Assembly: GCF_009765735.1 (NCBI RefSeq)
Contig: NZ_LMUW01000164.1
Location: 35,194 to 90,354 of the forward strand
DNA length: 55,161 nucleotides
Origin: Xenophilus sp. L33
GTDB lineage: Bacteria > Pseudomonadota > Gammaproteobacteria > Burkholderiales > Burkholderiaceae_C
Reading direction: 5' to 3'
Shown here: piece by piece, positions 16,126 through 24,185 of the stretch
Position numbering within the stretch: the first letter of the stretch is position 1
Layout: each line of letters starts with the position of its first letter
The notes under the pieces: generated by a model
The model's database searches: none
What the model was told of the DNA's origin: nothing
The model's input: the letters and a program-made list of their open reading frames with translations, nothing else
Made by a program: the position numbers and the translations under genes

Positions 16126-16824
16126 ATGGCAATGGAAATCAAGAACGTCGTGCTGGTCCACGGCGCCTGGGCGGACGGCACCAGCTGGTCGAAGATCATT
16201 CCGCTTCTCAAGTCGGCCGGCCTGACGGTCACCGCGGTGCAGAACCCGCTCACCTCGCTGGCCGACGACGTCGCTACGACGAAGCGCGCGATCGCGCTGA
16301 TGGACGGTCCGGTGCTGCTGGTCGGCCACTCCTACGGCGGCGCGGTCATCAGCGAAGCCGGCGCGGAGGCGCAGGTGGCGCGGCTGGTCTACGTTGCAGC
16401 CTTCGCGCCCGACGTCGGCCAGGCCTGCGGCGAACTGGGCCAGGACCTGCCGCCGGCACCGGGCGGCGCCGAATTGCGGCCCGATGCGGCCGGCTTCCTC
16501 AAGATGACCGACAAGGGCATCGCCGAGGACTTCGCGCAGGACCTGCCGATGGCCGAGCGCGAGCTGCTGGCGGCCACGCAGGGCCCGACGAACGTGGCGT
16601 CGCTCGGCGGCAAGCTGAGCGCCGCCGCCTGGAAGAGCAAGCCGACCTCCTACGTCGTCGCCACCGAAGACCGGATGATCCCGCCGGAGCTGGAGCGCCG
16701 CTTCGCCAAGGCCATGAACGCCATCACGATCAGCCTGGCATCGAGCCACGTGCCGATGCTCTCGCACCCGAAGGAAGTGGCCGAGCTGATCATCCGCGCG
16801 GCGAGCGGCGCGGCCGCCGCCTGA
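16126..16824 (+). CDS. Alpha/beta fold hydrolase
   Basis: The 232-residue soluble alpha/beta hydrolase has the oxyanion segment NVVLVHGAWADGTSW, the nucleophile elbow LLVGHSYGGAV (Ser in GHSYG), the acid loop VVATEDRMIPP and the catalytic His in SSHVPMLSHP. This matches a common group of small esterases related to plant esterase/hydroxynitrile lyase-like enzymes. AAAGGA sits before ATG 16126. The enoyl-CoA hydratase gene begins nine bases after its stop, so the two form an operon, and the AraC gene upstream may control both. Confidence 0.88.
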   Translation: MAMEIKNVVLVHGAWADGTSWSKIIPLLKSAGLTVTAVQNPLTSLADDVATTKRAIALMDGPVLLVGHSYGGAVISEAGAEAQVARLVYVAAFAPDVGQACGELGQDLPPAPGGAELRPDAAGFLKMTDKGIAEDFAQDLPMAERELLAATQGPTNVASLGGKLSAAAWKSKPTSYVVATEDRMIPPELERRFAKAMNAITISLASSHVPMLSHPKEVAELIIRAASGAAAA

Positions 16825-16832
16825 GCCGGGCG

Positions 16833-17660
16833 ATGGCCGAGGACCTGCAGACCCTGAAGCTGAGCCGGGAAGGCGCGGTCGTCTTCGCCGCCATCTCGGC
16901 GCCGCCGATGAACCTGCTCGGCCCCGAGCTGGTCCGCGACCTGGTGTCGCTCATCCAGGCGGTGGAGTCGGACGCAACGGTCAAGGTGCTGGTCTTCAAG
17001 AGCGCCGACCCCGACTACTTCATTCCGCACGTCGACGTGACGCGCATCAAGGCCTATCGCGAGGAAGCGGCGAAGTTGACCGGCGAGGCCTCGATCGCGC
17101 TGCTCTTCCATCACCTGAGCGCCAGCCGGATCGTGTCGATCGCGCAGATCGAAGGCCGGGTGCGCGGCGCCGGCAGCGAATTCGTGCTCGGCTGCGACAT
17201 GCGCTTCGCCGCCCGGGGATCGGCCATCTTCAGCCAGATGGAAGCGGCCTTCGGCGTCATTCCCGGCGGCGGCGCGGCCCAGCACCTCGCGCGGCTGATG
17301 GGCCGCTCGCGGGCGCTGGAGGTGCTGCTGAGCGCGCAGGACTGCGACGCCGACCTGGCCGAGCGCTACGGCTGGGTCAACCGGGCGCTGCCGGCCGACG
17401 AGATCGACGGCTTCGTCAGCACGCTGGCGCATCGCATCGCCGGCTTCCCGGTGTCGGGCCTTGCCACGATCAAGGAGCGGGTCAATGCGATCGCGCTGGC
17501 ACCGGCCGAGGAATTCCGCCGCGACTCCGACCTCTTCGGCCAAGGCGTGCAGAAGCCCGAGGCGCAGGCCCTGATCAGGACCGCGATCGCGCGCGGCTAC
17601 CAGGACCGGCAGGCGGAACTGGCGCTGGGGCCGCTGCTGGACGGGCTGGACGCCGGTTGA
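16833..17660 (+). CDS. Enoyl-CoA hydratase/isomerase family protein
   Basis: The 275-residue crotonase-fold protein has the CoA-binding region around FAAISAPPMNLLGPELV and the oxyanion-hole loop IEGRVRGAGSEFVLGCDMRFA. It also has the second active-site segment MEAAFGVIPGGGAAQHLARLMG with a glutamate at the usual catalytic position. Members hydrate, isomerise or cleave acyl-CoA thioesters. It directly follows the hydrolase gene and converges on the M16 protease gene. The N-terminal AxxAP-type sequence is a little unusual, and the substrate is unknown. Confidence 0.88.
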   Translation: MAEDLQTLKLSREGAVVFAAISAPPMNLLGPELVRDLVSLIQAVESDATVKVLVFKSADPDYFIPHVDVTRIKAYREEAAKLTGEASIALLFHHLSASRIVSIAQIEGRVRGAGSEFVLGCDMRFAARGSAIFSQMEAAFGVIPGGGAAQHLARLMGRSRALEVLLSAQDCDADLAERYGWVNRALPADEIDGFVSTLAHRIAGFPVSGLATIKERVNAIALAPAEEFRRDSDLFGQGVQKPEAQALIRTAIARGYQDRQAELALGPLLDGLDAG

Positions 17661-17685
17661 GCGGGCACGCAGGCTTCCCCGCTCA
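17658..17685. terminator. Inverted repeat spanning two convergent stop codons
   Basis: TGAGCGGG (17658-17665) and CCCGCTCA (17678-17685) are a perfect 8-bp inverted repeat with a 12-base loop. The first three bases are the TGA of the enoyl-CoA hydratase gene, and the last three are the complement of the TGA of the M16 gene. It probably acts as a bidirectional transcription end or mRNA 3' stem; there is no U-tract. Confidence 0.45.
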
Positions 17686-18999
17686 GGCCGCCAGGCGACT
17701 CGCCATCTGCCGTGCGCTCCGCGCGCCGGCGCCCTTGCCGGTGATCGCCAGCGCCGGCGGATGGCTCAGCATGCGCTCGAAGACCGCGCGCACCTCGTCC
17801 GCGCCGATGTCGTCGATCAACGCGATCGCATCCGCCATCGGCGTCACCGTCTCGCTGGCGAAAAGCTCCTCGACCGCCTGCTCCATCGCCGCGTAGGTGC
17901 GCTCTCCCGAGCGCACGCGCGAGACGGTCAGCTGGTTCTTCGCCCGCTCCAGGTGCACCGGGTCGATGGCGGCGGCCTGCGCGCGCAGCAGGCTGCCGGT
18001 CGCGCTCACCAAGGCGTCCAGCTTGTCCGGCGTGGTGACCGCATGCACCACGAAGTTGGCCCAGACGTCGCCGCCGTCCATCGTCGAATGCGCGGTGTAG
18101 GCCAGGCCGAGTTGCTCGCGCACCGTGTCGACCAGCGGTGACGACATGCCGCCGCCGAACAGATTCGCCGCCAGCGTGGCCGCGTGGCGCCAGCGCTGCT
18201 GCGCAACCTCCGCCTGGAGAACGGGCGCCAGCGGATAGGCGATGTTCAGGAACACCTGCGACACCTGCGTGAAGCGGCGGCCCATGGCCTGGCCCACGTA
18301 CGCCGCGGGCGCGGGCGGCCGTGCCGCGGCCGCGTCGGCCGCCGAAGGCATCGCCGCGAAAAGCTCGGCGGCCAGCGCGAGCCAGGCGTCGACGTCGAAG
18401 TTGCCGGCCGCGGCGACCACGGTCTTGCCGGCGACGTAGTGCGACTTCACGTGCCGCACCAGGTCGTGCCGGCCAAAGCCCTCGATGTTGTCGACGGTGC
18501 CGATCACCGGCATGCCCATCGGGTCGTCGCCCCAGATCGCGCGGTCGAGCAGGTCGCTGGCGCTTTCCTGCGGATCCTCCTCGTATTCGATGGCTTCCTG
18601 GCGGATCACGTCCAGCTCGCGCTTCAGCTCGACCTCGGGGAAGGTACTGTTCAGGACGATGTCGGCCGTCATGCGCAGCAGCTGCGACGCGTGCCGGCCG
18701 AGGCCGGTCATGAAGTAGCCGGTCGTGTCCTTGCCGGTGAAGGCGTTGACGTCCGCGCCCAGCCGCTCCGCATCCAGGTTGATCGCCTGCACGGTGCGGG
18801 TGGCCGTGCCCTTGAAGGCCATGTGCTCCAGCACGTGGCTGATGCCGTTGCTGGCCGGCGTCTCGTCCCGCGAGCCGACGCGCAGGAACACGCCCACGCT
18901 GGCGCTCTGGACGTGCGGCATGTGGACGGCGAGCAGCCTGACGCCGTTGGGAAGCGTGTGGAGCACCGCGGCGGTCCGGGCTGCGTCTGATCGGTCCAT
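17683..18999 (-). CDS. M16 family zinc metallopeptidase
   Basis: The 438-residue protein is a single-chain M16 peptidase of the processing-peptidase type. The inverted zinc motif H-x-x-E-H is at 55-59 (HVLEHMAFKGT), with further acidic residues in RQEAIEYEEDPQESASDLL that include the third ligand. The C-terminal half has the inactive M16_C repeat with GGGMSSPLVDTVREQLGLAYTAHS. No signal peptide is visible, so it is predicted cytoplasmic, unlike periplasmic PqqL. Its ATG lies two bases after the stop of a small XRE-type regulator, so the two are co-transcribed. A second M16 subunit is not present. Confidence 0.9.
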   Translation of the reverse strand: MDRSDAARTAAVLHTLPNGVRLLAVHMPHVQSASVGVFLRVGSRDETPASNGISHVLEHMAFKGTATRTVQAINLDAERLGADVNAFTGKDTTGYFMTGLGRHASQLLRMTADIVLNSTFPEVELKRELDVIRQEAIEYEEDPQESASDLLDRAIWGDDPMGMPVIGTVDNIEGFGRHDLVRHVKSHYVAGKTVVAAAGNFDVDAWLALAAELFAAMPSAADAAAARPPAPAAYVGQAMGRRFTQVSQVFLNIAYPLAPVLQAEVAQQRWRHAATLAANLFGGGMSSPLVDTVREQLGLAYTAHSTMDGGDVWANFVVHAVTTPDKLDALVSATGSLLRAQAAAIDPVHLERAKNQLTVSRVRSGERTYAAMEQAVEELFASETVTPMADAIALIDDIGADEVRAVFERMLSHPPALAITGKGAGARSARQMASRLAA

Positions 19000-19001
19000 G
19001 G

Positions 19002-19259
19002 TCAGCGCCCTTCCGGCTCTTGCAGGCGCACGCCGACGCCGTAGAGCGCGAGCAGGCCCAGCACGTGCCCGATGGCGACGCCGGGCTCGCCCGCTTCGAT
19101 GCGGCCGATCGTCTGTACGTGCACGCCGAGCCGGGCGGCCGCGGCGGCCTGTCCTTCTCCGGCGGCCGTTCGCGCCGCCTTGGCCGCGGCCCCGAATTCC
19201 TTGATGGCCTGCAAGGCGTCGCCGCCGATGTCTGCCGAGATGCGCTTGCCTTGAGTCAT
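19002..19259 (-). CDS. Small XRE-type helix-turn-helix protein
   Basis: An 85-residue protein with one helix-turn-helix: AAKAARTAAGEGQAAAAARLGVHVQTIGRIEAGEPGVAIGHVLGLLALYGV. The RIEAGEPGVAIGHVLGLLALYG segment resembles HipB-like antitoxins and XRE repressors. No toxin such as HipA is adjacent; instead the stop codon is followed two bases later by the start of an M16 metallopeptidase. ATG 19259 has no clear Shine-Dalgarno. It is the promoter-proximal gene of the pair and divergent from a membrane protein gene 116 bases away. It may be an autoregulator, and could possibly be processed by the protease (inference only). Confidence 0.75.
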   Translation of the reverse strand: MTQGKRISADIGGDALQAIKEFGAAAKAARTAAGEGQAAAAARLGVHVQTIGRIEAGEPGVAIGHVLGLLALYGVGVRLQEPEGR

Positions 19260-19375
19260 GCGGGCATTGTCGCCGCCGGTCCGCGAACGATTGCGCGCGC
19301 GGCGACCTTCGCTCGCCGAGGTCGTTGCAAAGTGGCTTGCCTCGTCGCTCGACTCCCGGTTACCCTCGCCGCAAC

Positions 19376-20197
19376 ATGTCATCACAACGTCACGATCTCC
19401 CCGTAGGCATTCTTGAAACGGACGCCCGAGTGCTGTGGTGGTGGCGCAGCCTTCGCGCCATCGCCTTCCTGAACGTCTGCCTGTGGCTGGCGGTCATGCA
19501 CCTGGGGCCGGCCGAAGGCGTCCACGGCGGCCTGCAGTTGGCCTTGTCCGGCGTCTACGTGCTGGTGTGCGCCTACCGCTCGGTGCTGCCGCGGGTCGAC
19601 CTCGAGCGGCTGGTGGTCGTCGACACGCACCTCTCCAGCATCTTTCTCGGCCGGGCCGCGGCCACGGTCGCCGAGATCTGCTTCGCATTGCAACTCGGTC
19701 TGCTGGTCCATCAACTGGGCGTGCAGGCCAATCTGCCGTGGGTGCAGACGGCCGCCTGGGCGGTGCCGGTCTTCATGGTGGTGGCGCAAGGCTTCTGCTG
19801 GCACAGCGTGCTGACGCTCAACCACATCACGCAGGCGGTCGAATCGCTGCTCTGGGCCGCCGGCTTCTCGTGGATGGCCGCGCTGCTGGCGATCGTCGCG
19901 ATCGACGGCAGCGGCTGGGTCAGCGGCCTGGCGCTCTTCGGCATCTTCGGCTCGATCGCCTTCGTCGCCTACGTGCTGGGCGTCGACGTGCCGATGTACT
20001 GGTCGCGCTACCAGCACGGCCGCACCCGCGGCCAGACCTACATGCGCCTCGACCAGGGCGCGCGCGACGCCTGGCAGCGCCGCGTGCAGAGCGGCAACTG
20101 GGCCGCCTGGAAGGCCGACGCGCTCTGGCTGACGCCCTACTTCAGCGTCGGCGTCTGGCTCAGCATCGCCATGGTGTGCGTGCCCGGCGCGGCCTGA
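19376..20197 (+). CDS. Multi-spanning membrane protein of unknown function
   Basis: A 273-residue protein with about six hydrophobic segments, for example FLNVCLWLAVMHLG, GGLQLALSGVYVLVCAY, AAWAVPVFMVVAQGF, WMAALLAIVAI and ALFGIFGSIAFVAYVLG. The tail is charged and aromatic (MYWSRYQHGRTRGQTYMRLDQGARDAW) and is followed by a last hydrophobic stretch. Histidine-containing loops (HQLG, CWHSVLTLNHITQ) could bind metal or haem, but that is speculation. I do not recognise the family. It is divergent from the XRE gene and convergent with the GDSL hydrolase gene. Confidence 0.75.
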   Translation: MSSQRHDLPVGILETDARVLWWWRSLRAIAFLNVCLWLAVMHLGPAEGVHGGLQLALSGVYVLVCAYRSVLPRVDLERLVVVDTHLSSIFLGRAAATVAEICFALQLGLLVHQLGVQANLPWVQTAAWAVPVFMVVAQGFCWHSVLTLNHITQAVESLLWAAGFSWMAALLAIVAIDGSGWVSGLALFGIFGSIAFVAYVLGVDVPMYWSRYQHGRTRGQTYMRLDQGARDAWQRRVQSGNWAAWKADALWLTPYFSVGVWLSIAMVCVPGAA

Positions 20198-20224
20198 CCG
20201 GCGGCGTCGCGACCGGCGGAACCC

Positions 20225-20989
20225 TCAACCCAGGACCTGCGCGACCGCACGGGCGGTGGCCGCCGCGCCCGCCAGCGTCGGATGGAAGGCGAGGCCCTCG
20301 CGCGGCGCGGCGCCGTGGACCCAGGGTTCGGCCGAACCCGCATGGTGGCCGGCGGAGATCGCCGCCATGTCGACGAAGACGGCCTGTGCCGCTTCGGCGG
20401 CGGCCCGCGTCACGGCATCGAGGCGGCTCGCGACTTCCCGCATCAGCGCCGCCTCGGATTCATCGAGGCCGACGGCCGCATTGGTGCCCGTGGGCGGCAG
20501 GATCCGCGGGTAGCTCACGACGACGATCCGCGCGCCGGGCGCCCGCCTTCGGACTTCTGCCAGCAGCGCGAGAAGGTCTCCTTGGAGCCGATCGAAATCC
20601 CGTGCCGCCGCGGGTCGCGGATCCTTCCAGAACAACTTGAGGAACGGCCGCAGCCAGGCGTGCCGCCGGCGCATCGCCAGCATCGTCAGGTCGCCCACGT
20701 AGCCGACGTCGTTGCCGCCGATCGAGAGGGTGACCAGCTCGGTCGCCGCGTCGAGCGCGTCGACCTGCGGCGCCTCCCGGAAGCGCCCGCTGCCGATCAC
20801 ATGGGCGACGGTCGCGCCGGAGCAGCTGCGGTCGTCGATCGACAAGCGGCACAGCCTGGCCAGCTGCTGCGGATAGCCGTTGGCGGAGCGCTGGCAGGCG
20901 ATCGGCGAGCCCGCGATGCGCGGGCCGAGGCCCAGGCCCGCGGCGAAGGAGCTGCCGAGCGCGACGTAGCGGCGCCGGCCTTCGATCAA
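20225..20989 (-). CDS. SGNH/GDSL hydrolase family protein
   Basis: The 254-residue serine esterase has block I YVALGSSFAAGLGLGP with the nucleophile in GSS, block III SIGGNDVGY with the oxyanion Gly and Asn, and block V GLAFHPTLAG with the catalytic His. The four cysteines of actinobacterial and Streptomyces-like lipases of this group are partly present (CQRS, CRLS, RSCSG). No start ATG exists. TTG 20989 overlaps the alcohol dehydrogenase stop (TTGA), so translation is probably coupled. No signal peptide is visible from this start. It likely hydrolyses an ester of unknown identity. Confidence 0.82.
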   Translation of the reverse strand: MIEGRRRYVALGSSFAAGLGLGPRIAGSPIACQRSANGYPQQLARLCRLSIDDRSCSGATVAHVIGSGRFREAPQVDALDAATELVTLSIGGNDVGYVGDLTMLAMRRRHAWLRPFLKLFWKDPRPAAARDFDRLQGDLLALLAEVRRRAPGARIVVVSYPRILPPTGTNAAVGLDESEAALMREVASRLDAVTRAAAEAAQAVFVDMAAISAGHHAGSAEPWVHGAAPREGLAFHPTLAGAAATARAVAQVLG

Positions 20990-22113
20990 TCGAACACCAC
21001 CACCTGCCGGATCGCCTTGCCCTCGTGCAGCAGGTCGAAGCCGTGGTTGATGTCCGCGAGCGCCAGGCGCCCGGTCAGCAGCTTGTCGACCGGCAGCCGG
21101 CCCTGCTGGTAGAGCGCGATGTAGCGCGGCACATCGCGCGAGGGCACGCAGGTGCCGATGTAGCTGCCCTTGAGGGTGCGCTCCTCGGCCACCAGGCTGA
21201 CCGCGGCGAGCGGCCAGGCGGCGGTCGACGGCGGCAGGCCGGCGGTGACCGTGGTGCCGCCGCGCCGGGTGATGCGGTAGGCCAGGTCGAGGGCGCGGAT
21301 CGAGCCGGCGAATTCGAAGGCGAACTCGACGCCGCCGCCGCTCAGTTCGCGGATCTGCTCCATCGCGTCCGGCTGGCCGGCGTTCACCGTGTGCGTGGCG
21401 CCCAGTTCGCGCGCCTGCACGAGCTTGTCCTCGGCCAGGTCGACCGCGATGATCTGCCGCGCACCGGACGCATGGGCGCCGAGCAGCGCCGCCAGGCCGA
21501 CGCCGCCGAGGCCGATCACCGCCACCGAGGCGCCCGCCTGCACCCGCGCGGTGTTGACCACCGCGCCGACGCCGGTCAGCACCGCGCAGCCGAAGAGCGC
21601 CGCCTCGTCCAGCGGCACCGTGGGGTCGATCTTGACCAGCGAGCGGCGCGAGACGGTCGCATGGTCGGCGAACACCGAGCAGCCGAGGTGGTGGTTCATC
21701 GGCTGACCGACGTGCGAGATGCGGCGCGCGCCCGACAGCAGCGTGCCGGCGCCGTTGGCGGCCGCGCCGGGCTCGCACAGGGCCGGCCGGCCTTCGGCGC
21801 AGGGTGCGCAGTGGCCGCAGCTGGGCACGAAGACCACCACCACGTGGTCGCCGATCTTCAGGTCGGTCACGCCCTCGCCCAGTTCCTCGACGATGCCGGC
21901 GGCCTCGTGGCCGAGCGCCATCGGCATCGGCCGCGGCCGGTCGCCATTGATCACCGACAGGTCCGAATGGCACAGGCCCGCGGCCGCCACCTTGATCAGC
22001 ACCTCGCCCGGGCCGGGCGGCGCGAGCTCGAGCGTCTCGATCGTCAGCGGCCGCGAGGCGGCGTAGGGGGACGCGATGCCCATCTGCTGGAGGACGGCGG
22101 CCTGGATCTTCAT
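20986..22113 (-). CDS. Zinc-dependent alcohol dehydrogenase (class III / MDR family)
   Basis: The 375-residue medium-chain dehydrogenase has catalytic zinc ligands in AAGLCHSD and GHEAAG. The structural zinc lobe is CGHCAPCAEGRPALCEPG, with four cysteines. The Rossmann loop is VIGLGGVGLAALLG, and a downstream Asp in IIAVDLAEDKL indicates NAD use. It resembles the class III and AdhC-like alcohol dehydrogenases of bacteria. ATG 22113 has AGGAG eight bases upstream; longer in-frame versions are not needed. It starts the two-gene operon with the GDSL hydrolase, which would fit ester hydrolysis followed by alcohol oxidation. Confidence 0.92.
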   Translation of the reverse strand: MKIQAAVLQQMGIASPYAASRPLTIETLELAPPGPGEVLIKVAAAGLCHSDLSVINGDRPRPMPMALGHEAAGIVEELGEGVTDLKIGDHVVVVFVPSCGHCAPCAEGRPALCEPGAAANGAGTLLSGARRISHVGQPMNHHLGCSVFADHATVSRRSLVKIDPTVPLDEAALFGCAVLTGVGAVVNTARVQAGASVAVIGLGGVGLAALLGAHASGARQIIAVDLAEDKLVQARELGATHTVNAGQPDAMEQIRELSGGGVEFAFEFAGSIRALDLAYRITRRGGTTVTAGLPPSTAAWPLAAVSLVAEERTLKGSYIGTCVPSRDVPRYIALYQQGRLPVDKLLTGRLALADINHGFDLLHEGKAIRQVVVFD

Positions 22114-22268
22114 GCGAGGGCTCCTGCGTGTTTTTTTGACGGAACCGAGCATAGCCGCGGCCGGACAGCCGCTCTTCCTACAGCCGAAGCGCCTGCAAAC
22201 GGACACAGCTCGGCCGTTGAACCAAGCCTGCTCGGCCGCATCTCATGACAACCGATGAAAGGCTTCTC

Positions 22269-23198
22269 ATGATCAAGCAATTCGCAGTCACCCTGGGACT
22301 CGTGGCGGCGCTGGGTGCGCCGGTGCTGTCGCTGGCGCAGGGCAGCAGCACGGCGGCTTCCGAGCCGACCATCGCCGAGATCTACCAGGCCGCCGACAAC
22401 GGCAAGACCGACGACGCCGACCGCATGATCGCCAAGGTGCTGGCGGACCATCCGGACAGCGCCAAGGCCCACTACGTCCACGCCGAGGTGCTGTCCAAGG
22501 AAGGCAAGCTCGCGGCCGCCAAGGCCGAGCTGGCGCGCGCCGAGGAACTGGCGCCCGGCCTGCCCTTCGTGAAATCCGAATCGGCCGCCGAACTGCGCCA
22601 GCGGGTCGAGGGCAGCGCGCCGGCGCGCAGGAGCGAGGCGCCGCCGGTGCGAGACAGCGCGTCGAACGTTTCGTACAGCCAGCCGGCGGCGTCGTCCTCC
22701 GGCCTGTCGCCGATGAAGATCGGCCTCGGCGTGCTGCTGATCGCGGCGCTGTTCTTCGTCTTCCGCCGCTTCGCCGGCCGCCCGAACGCGGGTCCGCAAG
22801 GCCCGTACGGCGGCAACGTTCCGCAGTACGGCGGCCCCGCCGGCTACGCGCCCGCGCCCGGCTACGGACCGCCGGCGGGCTATCCGCCCGGTGCGGCGCC
22901 GCAGGCCGGCTCCGGCATCGGCGGCGCCCTGCTGACCGGCGCAGCGGCCGGCCTGGGCGCGGTGGCGGTCGAGGAGGCGGTGCGGCATTTCAGCCAGCGC
23001 GACGAGCCGAGGGTCTTCGAGGACGATCGCCGCCGCGATGCCGGCATCGGGGGCGGCAACGCCGGCGGCTTCGGCGACAACCTGGGCCCGGACACCAATG
23101 CCGACATGGGGGGCAACGACTTCGGCATCTCCGACCCGGGCTCTTGGGACAACGGCGGCGGCGGCGGCGGCGGAGACTCGGGCAGCGAATGGAATTGA
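22269..23198 (+). CDS. Secreted or membrane-anchored TPR protein with glycine-rich tail
   Basis: A 309-residue protein. A signal peptide (MIKQFAVTLGLVAALGAPVLSLAQG) is followed by a TPR-like helical region, about 35-110, with KAHYVHAEVLSKEGKLAAAKAELARAEELAPG. A single membrane segment, MKIGLGVLLIAALFFVFRRFAG, lies near residue 155. A Pro/Gly/Tyr-rich linker, a glycine-zipper-like segment (GSGIGGALLTGAAAGLGAVAVE) and a Gly-rich acidic tail follow. ATG 22269 is chosen because the signal peptide begins there. It may organise an envelope complex. I do not recognise a named family for the whole chain. Confidence 0.75.
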   Translation: MIKQFAVTLGLVAALGAPVLSLAQGSSTAASEPTIAEIYQAADNGKTDDADRMIAKVLADHPDSAKAHYVHAEVLSKEGKLAAAKAELARAEELAPGLPFVKSESAAELRQRVEGSAPARRSEAPPVRDSASNVSYSQPAASSSGLSPMKIGLGVLLIAALFFVFRRFAGRPNAGPQGPYGGNVPQYGGPAGYAPAPGYGPPAGYPPGAAPQAGSGIGGALLTGAAAGLGAVAVEEAVRHFSQRDEPRVFEDDRRRDAGIGGGNAGGFGDNLGPDTNADMGGNDFGISDPGSWDNGGGGGGGDSGSEWN

Positions 23199-23234
23199 CA
23201 GACTGAGGCCCGGGCGGGGCCCCGGCACACCGGT

Positions 23235-23672
23235 CTACTGCGGCGTGACTCGCGTGCCTTCGCCGTTGCCCTGGATGAAGACGCGCTGGCCGACCCGCAA
23301 TCCCGGCGTCACCGGCTGGGTCACCTCGACCAGCACGCCGCTGTCGGTGCGCACGAAGATCTGCTGACCCGGGATTGGCTGGGCCGCGTTGTTGGCGACC
23401 TGGGCGCCGGCCATCGAGCCGCCGACCGCGCCGGCGATCATCGCGACGTCGCGCCCGGTGCCGTTGCCGATCAGGCTGCCGAGGCCCGCGCCGGCGACGC
23501 CGCCGACGATCGCGCCGACGCCGGTATGGGCCGGGCTCTGGATCATGGTGGGCGAGATCTGCTCGACCACGCCCCGGCGGATGATCATCGGGGCCTGCGG
23601 GCCGGGTGCGGCACAGGCGGTGAGCACGAGGGCGAGTGCGACGGCCGCAGCGCGGGCGAGAAAAGCTTTCAT
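23235..23672 (-). CDS. Glycine-zipper outer-membrane lipoprotein (SlyB / 17-kDa antigen type)
   Basis: The 145-residue lipoprotein has the signal LALVLTACAAP (lipobox L-T-A-C) and Ala after the Cys, which predicts outer-membrane sorting. The centre is a two-helix glycine zipper, GVGAIVGGVAGAGLGSLIGNGTGRDVAMIAGAVGGSMAGAQ, typical of the Rickettsia 17-kDa antigen / SlyB family. The C-terminus (QIFVRTDSGVLVEVTQPVTPGLRVGQRVFI) is the usual small beta domain. These proteins help maintain the envelope under stress. It converges on the TPR gene. Confidence 0.9.
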   Translation of the reverse strand: MKAFLARAAAVALALVLTACAAPGPQAPMIIRRGVVEQISPTMIQSPAHTGVGAIVGGVAGAGLGSLIGNGTGRDVAMIAGAVGGSMAGAQVANNAAQPIPGQQIFVRTDSGVLVEVTQPVTPGLRVGQRVFIQGNGEGTRVTPQ

Positions 23673-23773
23673 GATGGAAATCCGGCGTGAGAGTTGAATG
23701 CCGTCGAACGGACCCGAACGCGGCGGTCGACGAGTATTCGCCCGGGCCGGGCGTTTGTCCATGGCGCTTTCGG

Positions 23774-23806
23774 ATGGGCCTGATCCGCTTTGCGGATGGC
23801 GCCCAT
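23774..23806. other. Strong two-tier hairpin in a gene-poor 151-bp gap
   Basis: Outer arms ATGGGC (23774-23779) and GCCCAT (23801-23806) and inner arms ATCCGC (23783-23788) and GCGGAT (23792-23797) are both perfect. They are separated by a 3x3 internal loop and closed by a TTT loop. The hairpin lies 18 bases after the stop of the 78-residue membrane-protein gene on the minus strand. That fits an end-of-transcript stem, though no U-tract follows. Confidence 0.45.
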
Positions 23807-23823
23807 TGCGCTTACCCCGAAGG

Positions 23824-24060
23824 TCACTCGCCGCGTTGCCGGCTCTGCCGAAAGGCCCAGCCGACCAGAAAGCCGCCGGCCAGGCAGGCCGCCCCGTAGA
23901 CCAGGTCGTCGATATCGATCACGTCGGCGGCGGCGCCGCTCACGCCGTCGTCGCTGGCATAGCTGCTCATGCTCAGCGCGATCAGGAACAGCCCGCAGAA
24001 GAATTCGGTCCCGGCCAGGCGCACCGTGGCCAGCAGGCGGGCGAGGAATAGTCGATGCAT
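23824..24060 (-). CDS. Small membrane protein, hypothetical
   Basis: A 78-residue protein with two hydrophobic segments, FFCGLFLIALSMSSYA and LVYGAACLAGGFLVGWAF, joined by an acidic linker SDDGVSGAAADVIDIDD, and a basic C-terminus. It is probably an inner-membrane hairpin protein. ATG 24060 is the first start giving a compact product. It is divergent from the Bug receptor gene and upstream of the glycine-zipper lipoprotein gene on the same strand. No function can be assigned. Confidence 0.6.
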   Translation of the reverse strand: MHRLFLARLLATVRLAGTEFFCGLFLIALSMSSYASDDGVSGAAADVIDIDDLVYGAACLAGGFLVGWAFRQSRQRGE

Positions 24061-24185
24061 CCGGCGATTGTGGGCCACCGGGCGAAATGGCATCGTCGCC
24101 GGCGTCGCATTGCCCGATGCCACGGTTCGCGGCTCGGGTAAATGGGGTGAACGATATATTGGTCTGTCCATTAAACTCGGTAACC

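Noticed and set aside
19002..19259. Classical HipAB toxin-antitoxin locus
   Set aside because: The HTH protein resembles HipB, but no HipA kinase is adjacent; the partner is an M16 protease.
24150..24176. TGGTCTGTCCA before the first Bug gene as a possible GntR operator
   Set aside because: Does not match the FadR-type consensus at the key AC positions, and no GntR gene is nearby.
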